Shown: in pieces, positions 1 to 58,312 of the stretch
How the letters are laid out: each line of letters starts with the position of its first letter
How positions within the stretch are numbered: position 1 is the first letter of the stretch
Assembly: GCA_036571765.1 (NCBI GenBank)
Contig: BROE01000014.1
Location: 4,602,538 to 4,666,537 of the forward strand
Reading direction: 5' to 3'
Length of the DNA stretch: 64,000 nucleotides
Origin: Plecoglossus altivelis
Taxonomy: Eukaryota; Chordata; Actinopteri; Osmeriformes; Plecoglossidae
Position numbers and translations under genes: made by a program
The notes under the pieces: generated by a model
Seen by the model: only the letters and a program-made list of their open reading frames with translations
Told to the model about the DNA's origin: nothing
Databases searched by the model: none

Positions 1-47250
<47,250 letters not shown>

Positions 47251-47800
47251 GATGCATCCATGCAAGACGGTTATTAGAAGTCGGTCTAAAAGTGGCTGCT
47301 CCTCGAAACCCTTTGATATGACGCGCAGCGCGGCGACAGCCGGGGGACAGCGATCCACCGGCAGGTTGTCTCTGTAGGCAGTAGCGAGCCCTGCTTCTGT
47401 TATCCTTGAGCTCTCCCCATTCGCCTCATAAAGCCGCAGAGGTTTAAATACACTAGAAAAACGTTATAGTTATTCCAATACTGCTCGTTCTAATGTCGCC
47501 TATTGTCTCTATCCTCTCTTGCCGAGTTTCTGATTTTCTCTTAAGATGAGCCGAGCGGCAGTGTCGAAGGGCATTGCGGGCAGGCAAGGTGCTGAGGCAG
47601 ACTGCGGACGGGACTGCTGGACTTGGCGTCTGTAGAGTGGAGAGCATGGGACTCCCTCCTCTAGCGCAAACTGTGCCAGCAGGAGCGGACAGGCAAGGGG
47701 GCGCACTCAAAACATAACCGTATTGGCGGCCTCCTGTGGCTCGATGTGAAAAGTACAAGTTCGAGTTTTCGCAAGGAGTACTCTGCACTCCATGACTTGA
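47251..47800 (-). promoter_or_regulatory. Probable fhod3 5' UTR and promoter region
   Basis: The DNA just upstream of the fhod3 start codon is GC-rich and holds several CpGs, for example around 47,315-47,360 and 47,550-47,700. It is flanked by AT-rich DNA, which resembles a small CpG-type promoter. The transcription start cannot be fixed, and an upstream non-coding exon is possible. Confidence 0.4.
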
Positions 47801-48186
47801 CAAAGCTTATGTTAAATAACAGGGTCTATTGAATGATCTTCAGATTGTTAAAACTGAACTCAGAAAACACCCAAGCCGCAACACGGTTTGAATGAAAGAC
47901 AAAATGGAAGGATTAGGGGATATGTCATGTAAGATTAAAAATGTATAGTAGATTTGACAACATAGTATTTTTGCACAGTGAGGCCTATGCTATGAAATTG
48001 AGTGTTACCATATTTTTGCATGGGTTTCCTAAACTAAATAAGCATGATTTCTTATCATAAACTAAGCTATGTTACGTAATTAAATAATACCTAGTGTTTT
48101 TGATCATTGGTTCCTAATTTGTCCTTGAATAGTTATTGCCAAATACAAACAGTGGAGATTAGAATTAGCCTATGTTAGAGGGGCAG

Positions 48187-48192
48187 TTTATT
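48187..48192 (-). terminator. Candidate poly(A) signal of slc6a19
   Basis: The plus strand reads tttatt, which is AATAAA on the minus strand, 352 bases beyond the slc6a19 stop codon. It is the only canonical hexamer I noticed between that stop and the fhod3 promoter. Confidence 0.4.
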
Positions 48193-48543
48193 CATTGAAA
48201 AAACGAAGAATATCATACTGTAACATGAATGATTTAAAAAACAAATGGTATCTTCAAAATATGTTGCTGTTCCTCCTGTTACATAATTTTTTGAGTGCCA
48301 GATTACTGACAAGGCAAAAAGCTATCAAGAGTAGAGTCTTTCTAACTGTTCGCCAGTTTACTTGAATTGTTTACAGTTTCATTTACGTTTAGTCTCCGTA
48401 ACCTTGGACATGCCTTGAACACCTTACCAAACATGAAGCAATGAGAAAATATACAATAATTGGCTGGATAGCTGTTTATGTGAAGTTGGCGAGGAAACGT
48501 CAGCCGTTGGATGCGAGGTCCAATACAGAAGTCATTAAGGTGA

Positions 48544-51500
48544 TCAGGTGAAGGATTTGCTGGTCGTTTCAGGCTGGTCGTTCATGTAAATATGTTTGGA
48601 GACACTGTACAGTTCCTCCGACTGACGTCTTCCAGTCTTCTTCCTCCGTAGACAGTGGTAAATGGCAATTCCAGGCACCGCAAGACTAGGGATTCCTGCC
48701 AGGATGAAGATGATGACGTTGACCCAGACTGGGTACGGTTTCTCATCCAGTGTGGGGAAGTTTTCCTGAAAAGACAGCCCTAGTTGTTCAGCAATGTTTT
48801 CCTAATACACTTGTACTGTTATTACATTGGAAATTCATGTTTTTCCATCCATCAATGAGTTTCGATTTCCTCTCCTTTGCATATGTAGGAGTAAAATATT
48901 ACCGATTCAGGATCCCAAGTTTTGTAGAGGAGTTTCTCAGTAACTTTCGTGACGAAGTAGAAGATGAAGATGACAAACATTATGAGAGGACTAATCACCC
49001 TCCAAGTTATCTGCCAGAAGATGTTTGGTTTGTGACCAATCATGAACTTGATGTCATCGTTGAACCTTGAGGGTAGTTTGGGGAAAGAGTAAGCACACGT
49101 GGCATCTCCACACAGTGACACATATTGTTTGAGTGATGCTATCGGATCTTGTCATGCTCACCTGTCAATACCGTATACGTACACAACCGCCATCATCTCA
49201 CAGAACGCAACGACCAGCAGAGGAATGGAACCACCATAGCCATCAAAGAGGGACAGCCAGTAGTTCCCGGACCCCTGAACAAAAATCAGGCCCACCAGGC
49301 AGCAGAGAACACACGTCACCCCTGTCGCAGAGCAAAATGAACAATAAGGAGACTTTATCCTCAAGAACAAACAAAACACCAATATTTTGACTTGTGAGTA
49401 GGGACGTGGGGACTTGCCAGTGATGGCCTCTTTGGGCCAACTTTTGGGGAACACCTTGAGGTCCTGCAGGGGAACCAGAACCCCTTCGATGTTGCCGAAC
49501 ATGGACGAGAGGCCCAGGCAGAAGAGCATGACAAAGAACAGGATCGACCAGAGTTGAGAGACAGGCATTTTGGTGATAGCCTCTGTAAACACGATGAAGG
49601 CCAGACCGGTTCCTTCCACTCCCTATATCAACAGATGTGTCATCATGACATGTACTGCACAAAAACATTGGTAATTCAAGGTCAGGTAGAGTGGAACCAA
49701 ATCAAATGTGCTCCAACAATGATTCCAATAATAATAATGGATATTAGATCATTTGTGGAATTTGGAGAAAATATAAAACCTCGCTGAGGAAAGTGTTCAG
49801 GTCACACGTCTGCAAGTTCAACCCTTGAATGACATCTGGGTGTGTCCCATTAAGATTCTGGACAGCCTCTGTATAGTTGCTCTCGGTGATGCTTCCTTCA
49901 GGGAGATCAAACGCATTCAGCAGCCCAAGTATATTTCTAGAAAAACATATTGTGTAAAGTACTTTCACTTTCTACCATGTTTACTTATCAAGACTGAAAT
50001 AGGACATTGCGAGAGACAAATGTTCTTCAAGATCCATGAAAGCGTACCCGCTTAGGCAGTTGTCGAATCTCTCCGTGGCTCTGAAGCCAATGATGGTGTA
50101 GATGACTGTTGCGGCGTAGACCGAAGTGAGGCCGTTGATGATAGAAATGATAACGGCATCCTGCTCACAGTTGTTGCTGCGGACAGCAAAGACACAGGAT
50201 CAACATTTTTCATGCCACTCGATTCTTTATTCAATTTGTCGACCACGTGGCTACCTCATGGCTGTATATCAGAAGTTTTGCAATCCAATAGGGACTCACT
50301 GGACTGAGTTGTAGCTGGAGAATGAGATGAGGCCTCCAAATGCCAGGGAGAAGGAGTAGAAGACCTGAGCCCCCGCGTCTAACCAGGTGGATGGATTGGC
50401 TAGTTCTGCTAACTGGAAGGGCACAACATGAGTTATCATGTTGCTTGTTTTATCCATTTTAGATTTCAATATCTATTTCGGTATACAGTATTCCTAAAGT
50501 GGAACACATGTCAGTATTAAAGTATAATTGCTGATGTCAGAAATGTTCTTGAAAAGAAATGGAGATTGTACTTACATCAGGTGTGAATAGGAACTTCACT
50601 CCATCTAGAGAACCTTTCAGGGTCAGTCCTCGGATCAGGAAAATGGTCAGCACAACATAAGGAAGTGTGGAGGTCACGTACACAGCCTGCCACACACATG
50701 GAGGGAGGGGTTTTTTTCAATCCATGCATTAATTTTTTTTTCAAAATTCTTAATTTTATTGTCATAATTTAGAAATCAAATCGGTCTGAGAGGGTCACCT
50801 TGCCCGTGGTCTCAATGCCACGGATGATGCAGATGTAGAGGACAGACCAGGCTCCCACCAGGCAAATGACCATCCACCACTGAAGCCCACCATCATCCAT
50901 TATGTTGGCGGAGGTGTTTAGAGTCTCTCTGTACCAGAAGTAATCCACAGAGGAGCTCCTCAGACACTCATCCTCCAGACCTAGGGAGACCATGGCACTA
51001 TGAGTGACTCTCATGGTAAAGATGCTTTCATGCGTTTCAGACATCATGATATGACATGGTCCTGAATGGGAAAGCAGGAAAGCCTTGCACTCTACCTGTC
51101 ATGTTTCTGTTTATCGGGCACTGACTCCAAGGAAGAGGGTTCTGGAAGGAGTTATAGAAGTACCACATGACCCAAGCAATGATGGTGTTGTAGTACAAGC
51201 TGATCATCAAAGACACACACATGGAAGCAATCCCTGTGGAGAAACAGCATCACTAGCCTCACGTCTCGTGATGATGCCGTGCATTCAGGCCTTCGGAAAA
51301 CGTTTCTTACCAACTCCTGCCAAACAAGGGTGGATGGTCGACCACACCCCCAAACTGCCTTTCCTCAAACGCTGGCCAATGGCAAACTCTAAATGGAGCA
51401 GCGGGATTCCTTCAAGAACCAGGAGGATGAGGAAAGGAATCATGAAGGCTCCTGAGAAAAGAGGAGTCATCCAGTCAACCAAAGCCATAAAACAGGAGTT

Positions 51501-53248
51501 CATTAACCTGTTTAATGATTAGCTCCCTTGTCACCGAAATGCATATCATTAAACATATCACACTGTTGTTTACATGCAAGGAGATATGCTGACAACATGA
51601 GAACATGAATCTGTTGTCTTTCATTTAGTTAATCCAATGCACACTAACAAAGGTTTTGTATACAAACTGTATGTACTTGATATTGAACCCAAGACTGGGG
51701 TGGCCAATTAAGAGTACAGATCTTTTCACACTTCAACAGGCAATCTACTTCATCTACTTCTGCTTCATTTTGTGGTTCTTCTTCTTCTGCCTCTGCTCCT
51801 TCTTCTGCTACTTCATTATCTGCATCTTCTTCTGCTAATTTATTATCTGTATCTTCTTCTTCTGCATCTTCTTTGTTTACTTCTCCACCATCTGCTTCAT
51901 CTGTTTCTTGTTGTTGTTCTTCTTCATCATCTAATTCTTCTTCTTCTTCTTCTTCTTTTGTTTCTTCTTTATCCAGGTCTTGAACTATCTTTCTTCAAGT
52001 ACGTCTTTTACATTGTCTGGCTCTCCTGTCAGTCAGATTTTTAAATAAACAAAACACATTTTCTGACAAGTAGTAGTTTCTTGATCTCAATCAAATCTCT
52101 CCACAGAATGTAAGTGGAAGTTGAAAGCATGGTTAGACCATGAATATTTGGTATGAGTGGTGAGAGGTCTGCTGTTGCTTGACGCTCAAGCTTACTGTTC
52201 ATGCTTTATTACAAGTCATATTGGAGATAAGGCCAAAGTGCTAGTACATTTCCCTAATATATTTTTCAGTGTTACTGACTCATTGTCTGTAAAGTTACAC
52301 ATTTCCCTATCCCTGCGTGAATAAAAATGGTAGTCCATCAGTCATTAACGTGTAAAACCACGTAAATGTGAAGAGGACCCAACTTGTAATCAAGGGTCAT
52401 TACAACATTTCCATGGAGTCTTGAGTTATCTTCCTATCAGCAGTGATTGAGAATATGTTGAGAAAACATCATAATTAAACTGCAGACAGTAGGTAGACAA
52501 CTAAGTCTACAGTGATGTTTGATATTTTTTATACGGACATGATTTCCATGACAGTTATCTGTATTCATCTGCAATTATCTGCAGCTAATATTTGTCTCCA
52601 AACATTGGCATTGGCTCTGATATCACTAATTTCAAATTGACTAATTGTTTTAGCTCTTAAAAAAAATTAGTATTTTGATAAATGAAGATAATAAAAGTGT
52701 GCTCCATTTCAGGGAGTGCATGTTCGCCAGGAGCTTTGTTAAACTTAACCACCTGCTGAAAGCACAGCAGGGGGACCATGATAAAAAATTATTACGACAA
52801 TTATATTTGTTGAGTGTCTGAAATACATTTAAAGTAATGTAATGCACATGTTGAATTATATACTATATTGAGATTAATCCTTCCGAAAATACTAAATACT
52901 ACTGGAAACCATGGGAATGTGACCTATAATGAAAATACCTCCATATGAAAGCTCAATTTCTAATAGTGTAAAAGTTATTCACAAAAAATGTTGTTGTCTC
53001 AGATTATCTAATGGGAAAAATCGGACCCTCCAGCCTTCATCTTTCCTACCTCCTCCATGGCTCTGGCATAGGTACGGGAACCTCCACACGTTCCCCAGCC
53101 CCACACAGAAGCCCACACAGGTGAGCATGTACTGGGTCTTGTTGTCCCATTTGGGGCGGTCTCCAGCCTCCTCGTGCTCCAGATTCTCCAGCTGTTCATA
53201 AGACAGGATCCTGTCTTCCAGGCCTGGGTTGGGCAGCTGGAGCTTCAT
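48544..53248 (-). CDS. slc6a19: slc6a19, sodium-dependent neutral amino acid transporter B0AT1 (complete, 12 exons, 639 aa)
   Basis: Exons (minus): 53248-53050, 51451-51311, 51233-51096, 50980-50799, 50686-50576, 50412-50300, 50176-50048, 49936-49780, 49622-49418, 49321-49162, 49065-48903, 48765-48544. All phases join, giving 639 aa (human 634). The protein is a 12-helix LeuT-fold Na+-coupled carrier that in mammals absorbs neutral amino acids at gut and kidney brush borders with collectrin or ACE2. It opens MKLQLPNPGLEDRIL, as in B0AT1. TM1 carries GFCVGLGNVWRFPYLCQ, including the Arg mutated in Hartnup disorder (R57 in human, R56 here). TM6 carries DAGAQVFYSFSLAFGG, and the tail segment IKFMIGHKPNIFWQITWRV is typical. 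Exons 3, 4 and 8 contain N-glycosylation sequons (NMT, NTS, NYT, NGT). Intron 9 is GC-AG, and intron 8 has a weak donor, gttttat. The start ATG has A at -3. Confidence 0.95.
51757..51965. repeat. CTT/TTCTTC-rich tract in slc6a19 intron 1
   Basis: Imperfect trinucleotide CTT repeats interspersed with CTGCT, CATCT and TTGTTG units. The Leu-rich open frame here is a repeat translation. Confidence 0.85.
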
Positions 53249-54671
53249 GGTCTCTCGAACACGACGTGTCACAGGGTAACACAGTAAAGCAGGATGGGTG
53301 TGAAGTGCACTGGAGCTCAATGACAAAGTGGTTGTCAACAATAGAGAAAGCAGCCTCTCTGTGGACCCCTGTGATAGATTGACCGGTTGGAGGTGTGAGC
53401 TTGTGTCCAATCAGCTGGAGAGGCGTGCAGAAGTCTTTTCAGGCGTGACACAACCCAAACACTTCTGACAATAATTAATGATTGTATACTCTTTTAAGAG
53501 GAAGCCACTCGACATGAATGCTGATAACGAGGTTTACAGCACGAGTGGTTTAAATCTAACTTCTTAACAACAGTATGGGGTCCAACATTCAATGTCATTA
53601 CAAATTGTACTGGTCACCTCTGACACGGTACACAGTGCAATTAAATGTTGAGATAACTCAGGATAATTCTACAGGACGTTGTTGCCATTCATGTCAACTC
53701 AGTAGAATTCAGCAGCCAGTGGAGCAGAATTAAGTAATTATTCAAGCTCAAGTCAGTGCAGTTTTGATGTTGTGTGCATAACCCAGTACAGTGTTTCAAC
53801 TTTCGTCTCCCGTCTGTTAATCGCCCACTCTGTTCCTTTCAATCTATTTAGATATCTATCTCCTTTCTTCAGACGCCGTTCACGTTTCAAATTGTGTTTC
53901 GCAATACAATGTAAAAGCCTTATCAGTCTATCATTCTGTTATCTTTCATCCCACTGGCCTTATCCACACAAGTCAGTCTTATATCTGTACCTGTGACTCT
54001 TTCTTTTGATATGAAGTCGATCTCTTGCAGATTACATTTAGCACCGCTATAATAGTTAAGATACACATTTTCGGTCAGTAAATATATAAATGGTATTCAT
54101 ATCAATTATGTCTAGTTTTACAGAAGGACAATTGTCTCTGAAGGACAATAAAACTCTAGCTTCATGAACACTTGCATTTTATTAGGTAAATTGGACCAAT
54201 CTTGTAACCCATAAAAAGATAGTATAGATTTCAGAATAGAGACACTGTGTGTTTTGTTTTTATTTGAAATTTGAATGATTTACTAAAGGAACATGGCACT
54301 TTTAAAATTGTTTATGAATTTATACATCTCAAGATCAGTATTAAGATAAGGCGTACTTAAAAATAAGAACAGGTGCAAGTCATTCAATCAAAACATGACG
54401 CAGCCGCACTCTTCAAATAGAAACCTTTGGCCCGGCGTCCTTCTGTGAAGTCATTTGAGGATTACATCAGTCCGGATATGAATGTGATGACAACTGTTTT
54501 GTAAGGCTCTGTACTGAAGGGCCAAAGGTATGAAGGATGTTCCCATAGGAAGTGCTATACTGGCGACAAGAACACATTCAGCAACACATAACCACTGAGA
54601 GCTTGAAAGAAACATATTGTATTTCCTTAATTGTAGTTTAGATAGACTTGACCTCTAATTGAGACCTACGT

Positions 54672-54780
54672 TCTCTCTCATATATATTTATTTAATATCA
54701 TTTTTCCAACCCCAAAAAACCCTTAAAATTTAAACAACATAGGCAGCGCTGGTGTCGAAATATTCGCCTTGGTCTAAATT
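54672..54780. repeat. Diverged direct repeat, copy 1
   Basis: The segment from ctctcat through aacaacataggcagcgct to ggtctaaatt resembles 54,992-55,110 in the same order and orientation. Confidence 0.55.
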
Positions 54781-54991
54781 GCATTGCTTGTATTGCAGTT
54801 TACGTTCAGTTGCAAGGTTTAGGACTTGATAACATCTTTCTGCTAAAAGTCAGTTTGTACCATACGGGACCTTTCTGCTAGCTTAACATTACAGCTAGGG
54901 ATGGGAAGTCATCATTTTACAGACTCGGTTCTGTGAATCTCGTACATTGAAAAGAACTAACAGTGGGTAATATGGCAAGCACAACAATTGT

Positions 54992-55110
54992 TTTTCTCTC
55001 ATAGATTTATCAATATTTTTATATATTGTATACAGACCTAGGACCCTCAATATTTGGACAACATAGACAACGCTGTATCAAAATGTTCATTTTGAAAAAA
55101 GTCTAATTTT
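54992..55110. repeat. Diverged direct repeat, copy 2
   Basis: Matching landmarks are ctctcat, gacaacatagacaacgctg, tcaaaatgttc and gtctaatttt. It may be part of an old mobile element. Confidence 0.55.
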
Positions 55111-55936
55111 CACCAGGAACCTAGGCTCTTTAAAACAATGTTTTATCACTAAGTCAATTTTAATCTGCTAAACAAGTGAATTCCCCTTTCTTTTGGTGAG
55201 CGGTCCTATGAGCCCTCCCCACCAGGCATTATGGAAACAAGGAGCTAAATAGTCATCTCGTGCTGTTACTTAGCCCTACTAGCTCTGGTACAATTGATTG
55301 GGATCAGTTTCTTCACAAATCCCGCAGGGCTCGAAACTGAGACCAAGATTGTTGCATTTTGCCAACAAACCTTTTTGGAATGAGCAATTTCCCCCTAAAT
55401 AATTGTTAAGCACTTGTCAACCATTTGTACACAGATTGTCTAGTTTCTTCGTTTTGGAGCAGCTTTTCAACTAGGCTTCTTGCCCATCAACATTCCCTCT
55501 TGCAGGGGAAATAAGAGGCCAACTGTTTAATTGTACTCTCCACTCGATGTATTTTTTGTTGTAAGTGAGCAGCAACAAATATATGCTTTTAAATCTATGC
55601 AATCATTATAAATAATAAGCGTGCATTTTTTGGTATAAAATATACTGAAATATCAGTTGCACAACGTAAGTTTAAAAAGTATCTGCAACTGACACAAGCA
55701 CACCCCTCGATTTCACCAGAAATGGTATCTTCTCTAGTTCTGGGTGCTGTTTCTGGGTTCTTTGCTGGTCCTGCTATTTGCTAAAGCAAAAGCTGATGAT
55801 TAGAACAATTATATTTCACAATAACCCTGAATTCCCTTTGATAAAATTGATGATAAACAACTTTTAAAAAGGAGAAAATGATCATTCTGTTCATTTGAAG
55901 TGATGTTTTCTCACAAGACACCAGAGGGCAGGCTAG

Positions 55937-55949
55937 GGTAATTAATGAC
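55937..55949. promoter_or_regulatory. Possible HNF1 site
   Basis: GGTAATTAATGAC matches the palindromic HNF1 consensus GTTAATNATTAAC at 9 of the 12 fixed positions. It lies about 600 bp upstream of slc6a18. AT-rich DNA produces such matches by chance. Confidence 0.2.
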
Positions 55950-56544
55950 TAGTGTAACCAGCCAAACGCTTTTGTTCCTGCACTGAATTTACAACCGATG
56001 TCAATCTAGCTGGATGTAATATTGTTTTCCAAAGAAACTTTTCTGTTTTACTTAAGGGGAGTTGAAAATGCATCATAGTTAGTTTGCAGACTTTTCTCAG
56101 TGACATGCTGTGTGTGGCAAGCTGATAACACAGTAAAGACTATATTCTTAAACTTGTATTTATGGAAGATCTAACATTGAGTGAGACACCATATAGACAA
56201 AGTATGGATAAACAAACAAAGACATTTTCTGATGTTCTCAGCAGCATTTTGACTAGATTTCCCTTTTTACAGTCAGTCCTATTGCTGTAAATTCCTGCCA
56301 CCCTTATCTACAAACGATACAACAGAATCTAAAAGCCTCACACATGTGCTCTTGATTAAACAACGTAACGTGACTGATTGTTCTCTGAATATGCTTTCGT
56401 GCCCAAAATGAAGCCCTCCACAATGGTTTCTGAGCACCTCACGCAGGTGGGCTTACAAGGCCCCTCCCTTACAGGCAGAAGTGCAGAGAACAAAATCTTA
56501 CAGCCTCACGCCATCAATTAAAAACCAGGCAAGGTGAGGTGCAG

Positions 56545-58278
56545 ATGATGGAGAGTAGCAATGGGCCAACAGCCGCGACGGAGGAAATGAAGTCCGTCAC
56601 TGAGCGTCCGAAGTGGGACAACAAAGTCCAGTATCTGTTGACCTGTATAGGTTTTGCTGTGGGTCTAGGGAACGTCTGGAGGTTTCCCTACTTGTGTCAG
56701 ATCTATGGAGGGGGTAAGAAACCTTTTGCCACACTTGGCCTAGCATGTGGTATGTCAAGAAGAGTGAAATTAAAATAGTTTCAAATATTTTCGTTTGGAG
56801 TCATTCAAACTCTGCTTTAACTTGCTTAAAGCAGAGGAGTCAGCCTGTGTGTTTCTGGTCATGTCATTGAGGCATATTGCTACTGTTTCAGTTAGGCTAA
56901 ACAACTTTTTATTTTTATTTGAACATTCTGATATTTTCCCTCTACATATACTGTATGTTTGAAATACCAACCAATTGGTTCAAGATCACTTCACTGCAAC
57001 CTTTTAAGCTATCATTGTAGCCAGATTGCTGTCCGATGCAATGTCCGATGTTCACCATCAGATATATCTATCAATGAGTATGTTTGAGAAGTCGTCTGAA
57101 CTTGAACACCTTGGCAATGATAACAGCATACTGATCCTTGTTGGTTTGCTCTCGTAACCTCTGCAAAGTCCCTGAGAAAACATGCTGATAAAACTGAGCA
57201 AACAATGAAAGGTTCTTACTCAAACAATAACGTTAATGTCTTTTTAAAAGAAAGGAAATAATGTAGCTGCGTAATGAGAAATCCAACAAAAAGATAGTAT
57301 TTTATTGACTATTTCTTCTGCAAAAGGGGCATTCCTGATCCCTTACCTCATTGCTCTGGTGTTTGAGGGCCTCCCTTTGTTACACATGGAGCTGGCAATA
57401 GGACAGCGACTCCGGACAGGAAGTATCGGCGTTTGGTACTTCATCTCACCATATCTTGGAGGCGTAGGTAAGCGGCCTCTGGTACGATATCATCCTGCTG
57501 TTTACACGCCAAATGCAGTTTAGACCACTGCACCGTTTTATTACATTTTGTAAAAAGCTGAAAGGACAACATGATGACAAAGACACCGTTTTTGTCCAGA
57601 GCGGTATAAATACTAACCAGTTTTCTGGGCGGACAGGTCTGGCATCCATGATCGTATCGTTCCTGGTGGGATTGTTCTACAACACCATCCTGGCCTGGGT
57701 TCTATGGTACTTCTTCCATTCATTCCAAGACCCTCTTCCCTGGAGAGACTGTCCACTGAATCACAACCTCACTGGTAAACTCCTTGCTCACATATTTCCA
57801 TGAATCTATACCCATACTGTTGGTCTTCTAGGATGTTGAATGATGGGCTTTTTAATCTTTTTAGTTCATTCCTGCATTTCCTTTAATGAAGTGTATTGAT
57901 ATTGATGCAGGCTATGTGACAGAATGTGAGAAGAGCACTGCAGTAAACTACTTCTGGTATCGTAAAACACTCAACATTACCCCCAACATTGAGACCAGCG
58001 GGTCCTTGCAGTGGTGGCTGGTCCTCTGCCTGGCGACAGCTTGGTGCATCGTGTACATTTGCTTCATACGAGGGATTGAAACGATTGGAAAGGTGCATGA
58101 CCATTTCATCTGTCTCACAAATCAGAGAAAAAATGGATGTCTGGAGGCTGAGATTACGGTTTCACAAGTTAACAGTAGATGTAATACAGTACAGCCCCCT
58201 CCACATGACTTCCTGAAGTGACTGACCTACATCTAGAAATGTTTCAAAGCGCAGCGTGTGTTCTGTGTGCATTGCATG

Positions 58279-58312
<34 letters not shown>

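Larger units (their letters stand above)
53249..56544. promoter_or_regulatory. Divergent slc6a19/slc6a18 intergenic region
   Basis: A 3.3-kb AT-rich gap separates the two start codons, which face away from each other, so both promoters and 5' UTRs must lie here. No coding potential was recognised. It contains two diverged copies of a roughly 110-bp block (54.67 and 54.99 kb) and an HNF1-like sequence at 55,937. The mammalian genes are driven by HNF1A/HNF4A, so shared control is plausible but inferred. Confidence 0.5.

Noticed and set aside
47251..47358. 36-codon N-terminal extension of fhod3
   Set aside because: The upstream codon is GTG. No in-frame ATG precedes the MATLL start, which matches the family N-terminus and has a good Kozak context.
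51772..52044. Leu-rich open frame in slc6a19 intron 1
   Set aside because: Translation of the CTT-rich repeat inside an intron whose flanking exons join in phase.
53249..53410. 54-residue N-terminal extension of slc6a19
   Set aside because: The upstream frame is open, but B0AT1 proteins start just before the LPNPGL motif, which fixes the start at 53,248.
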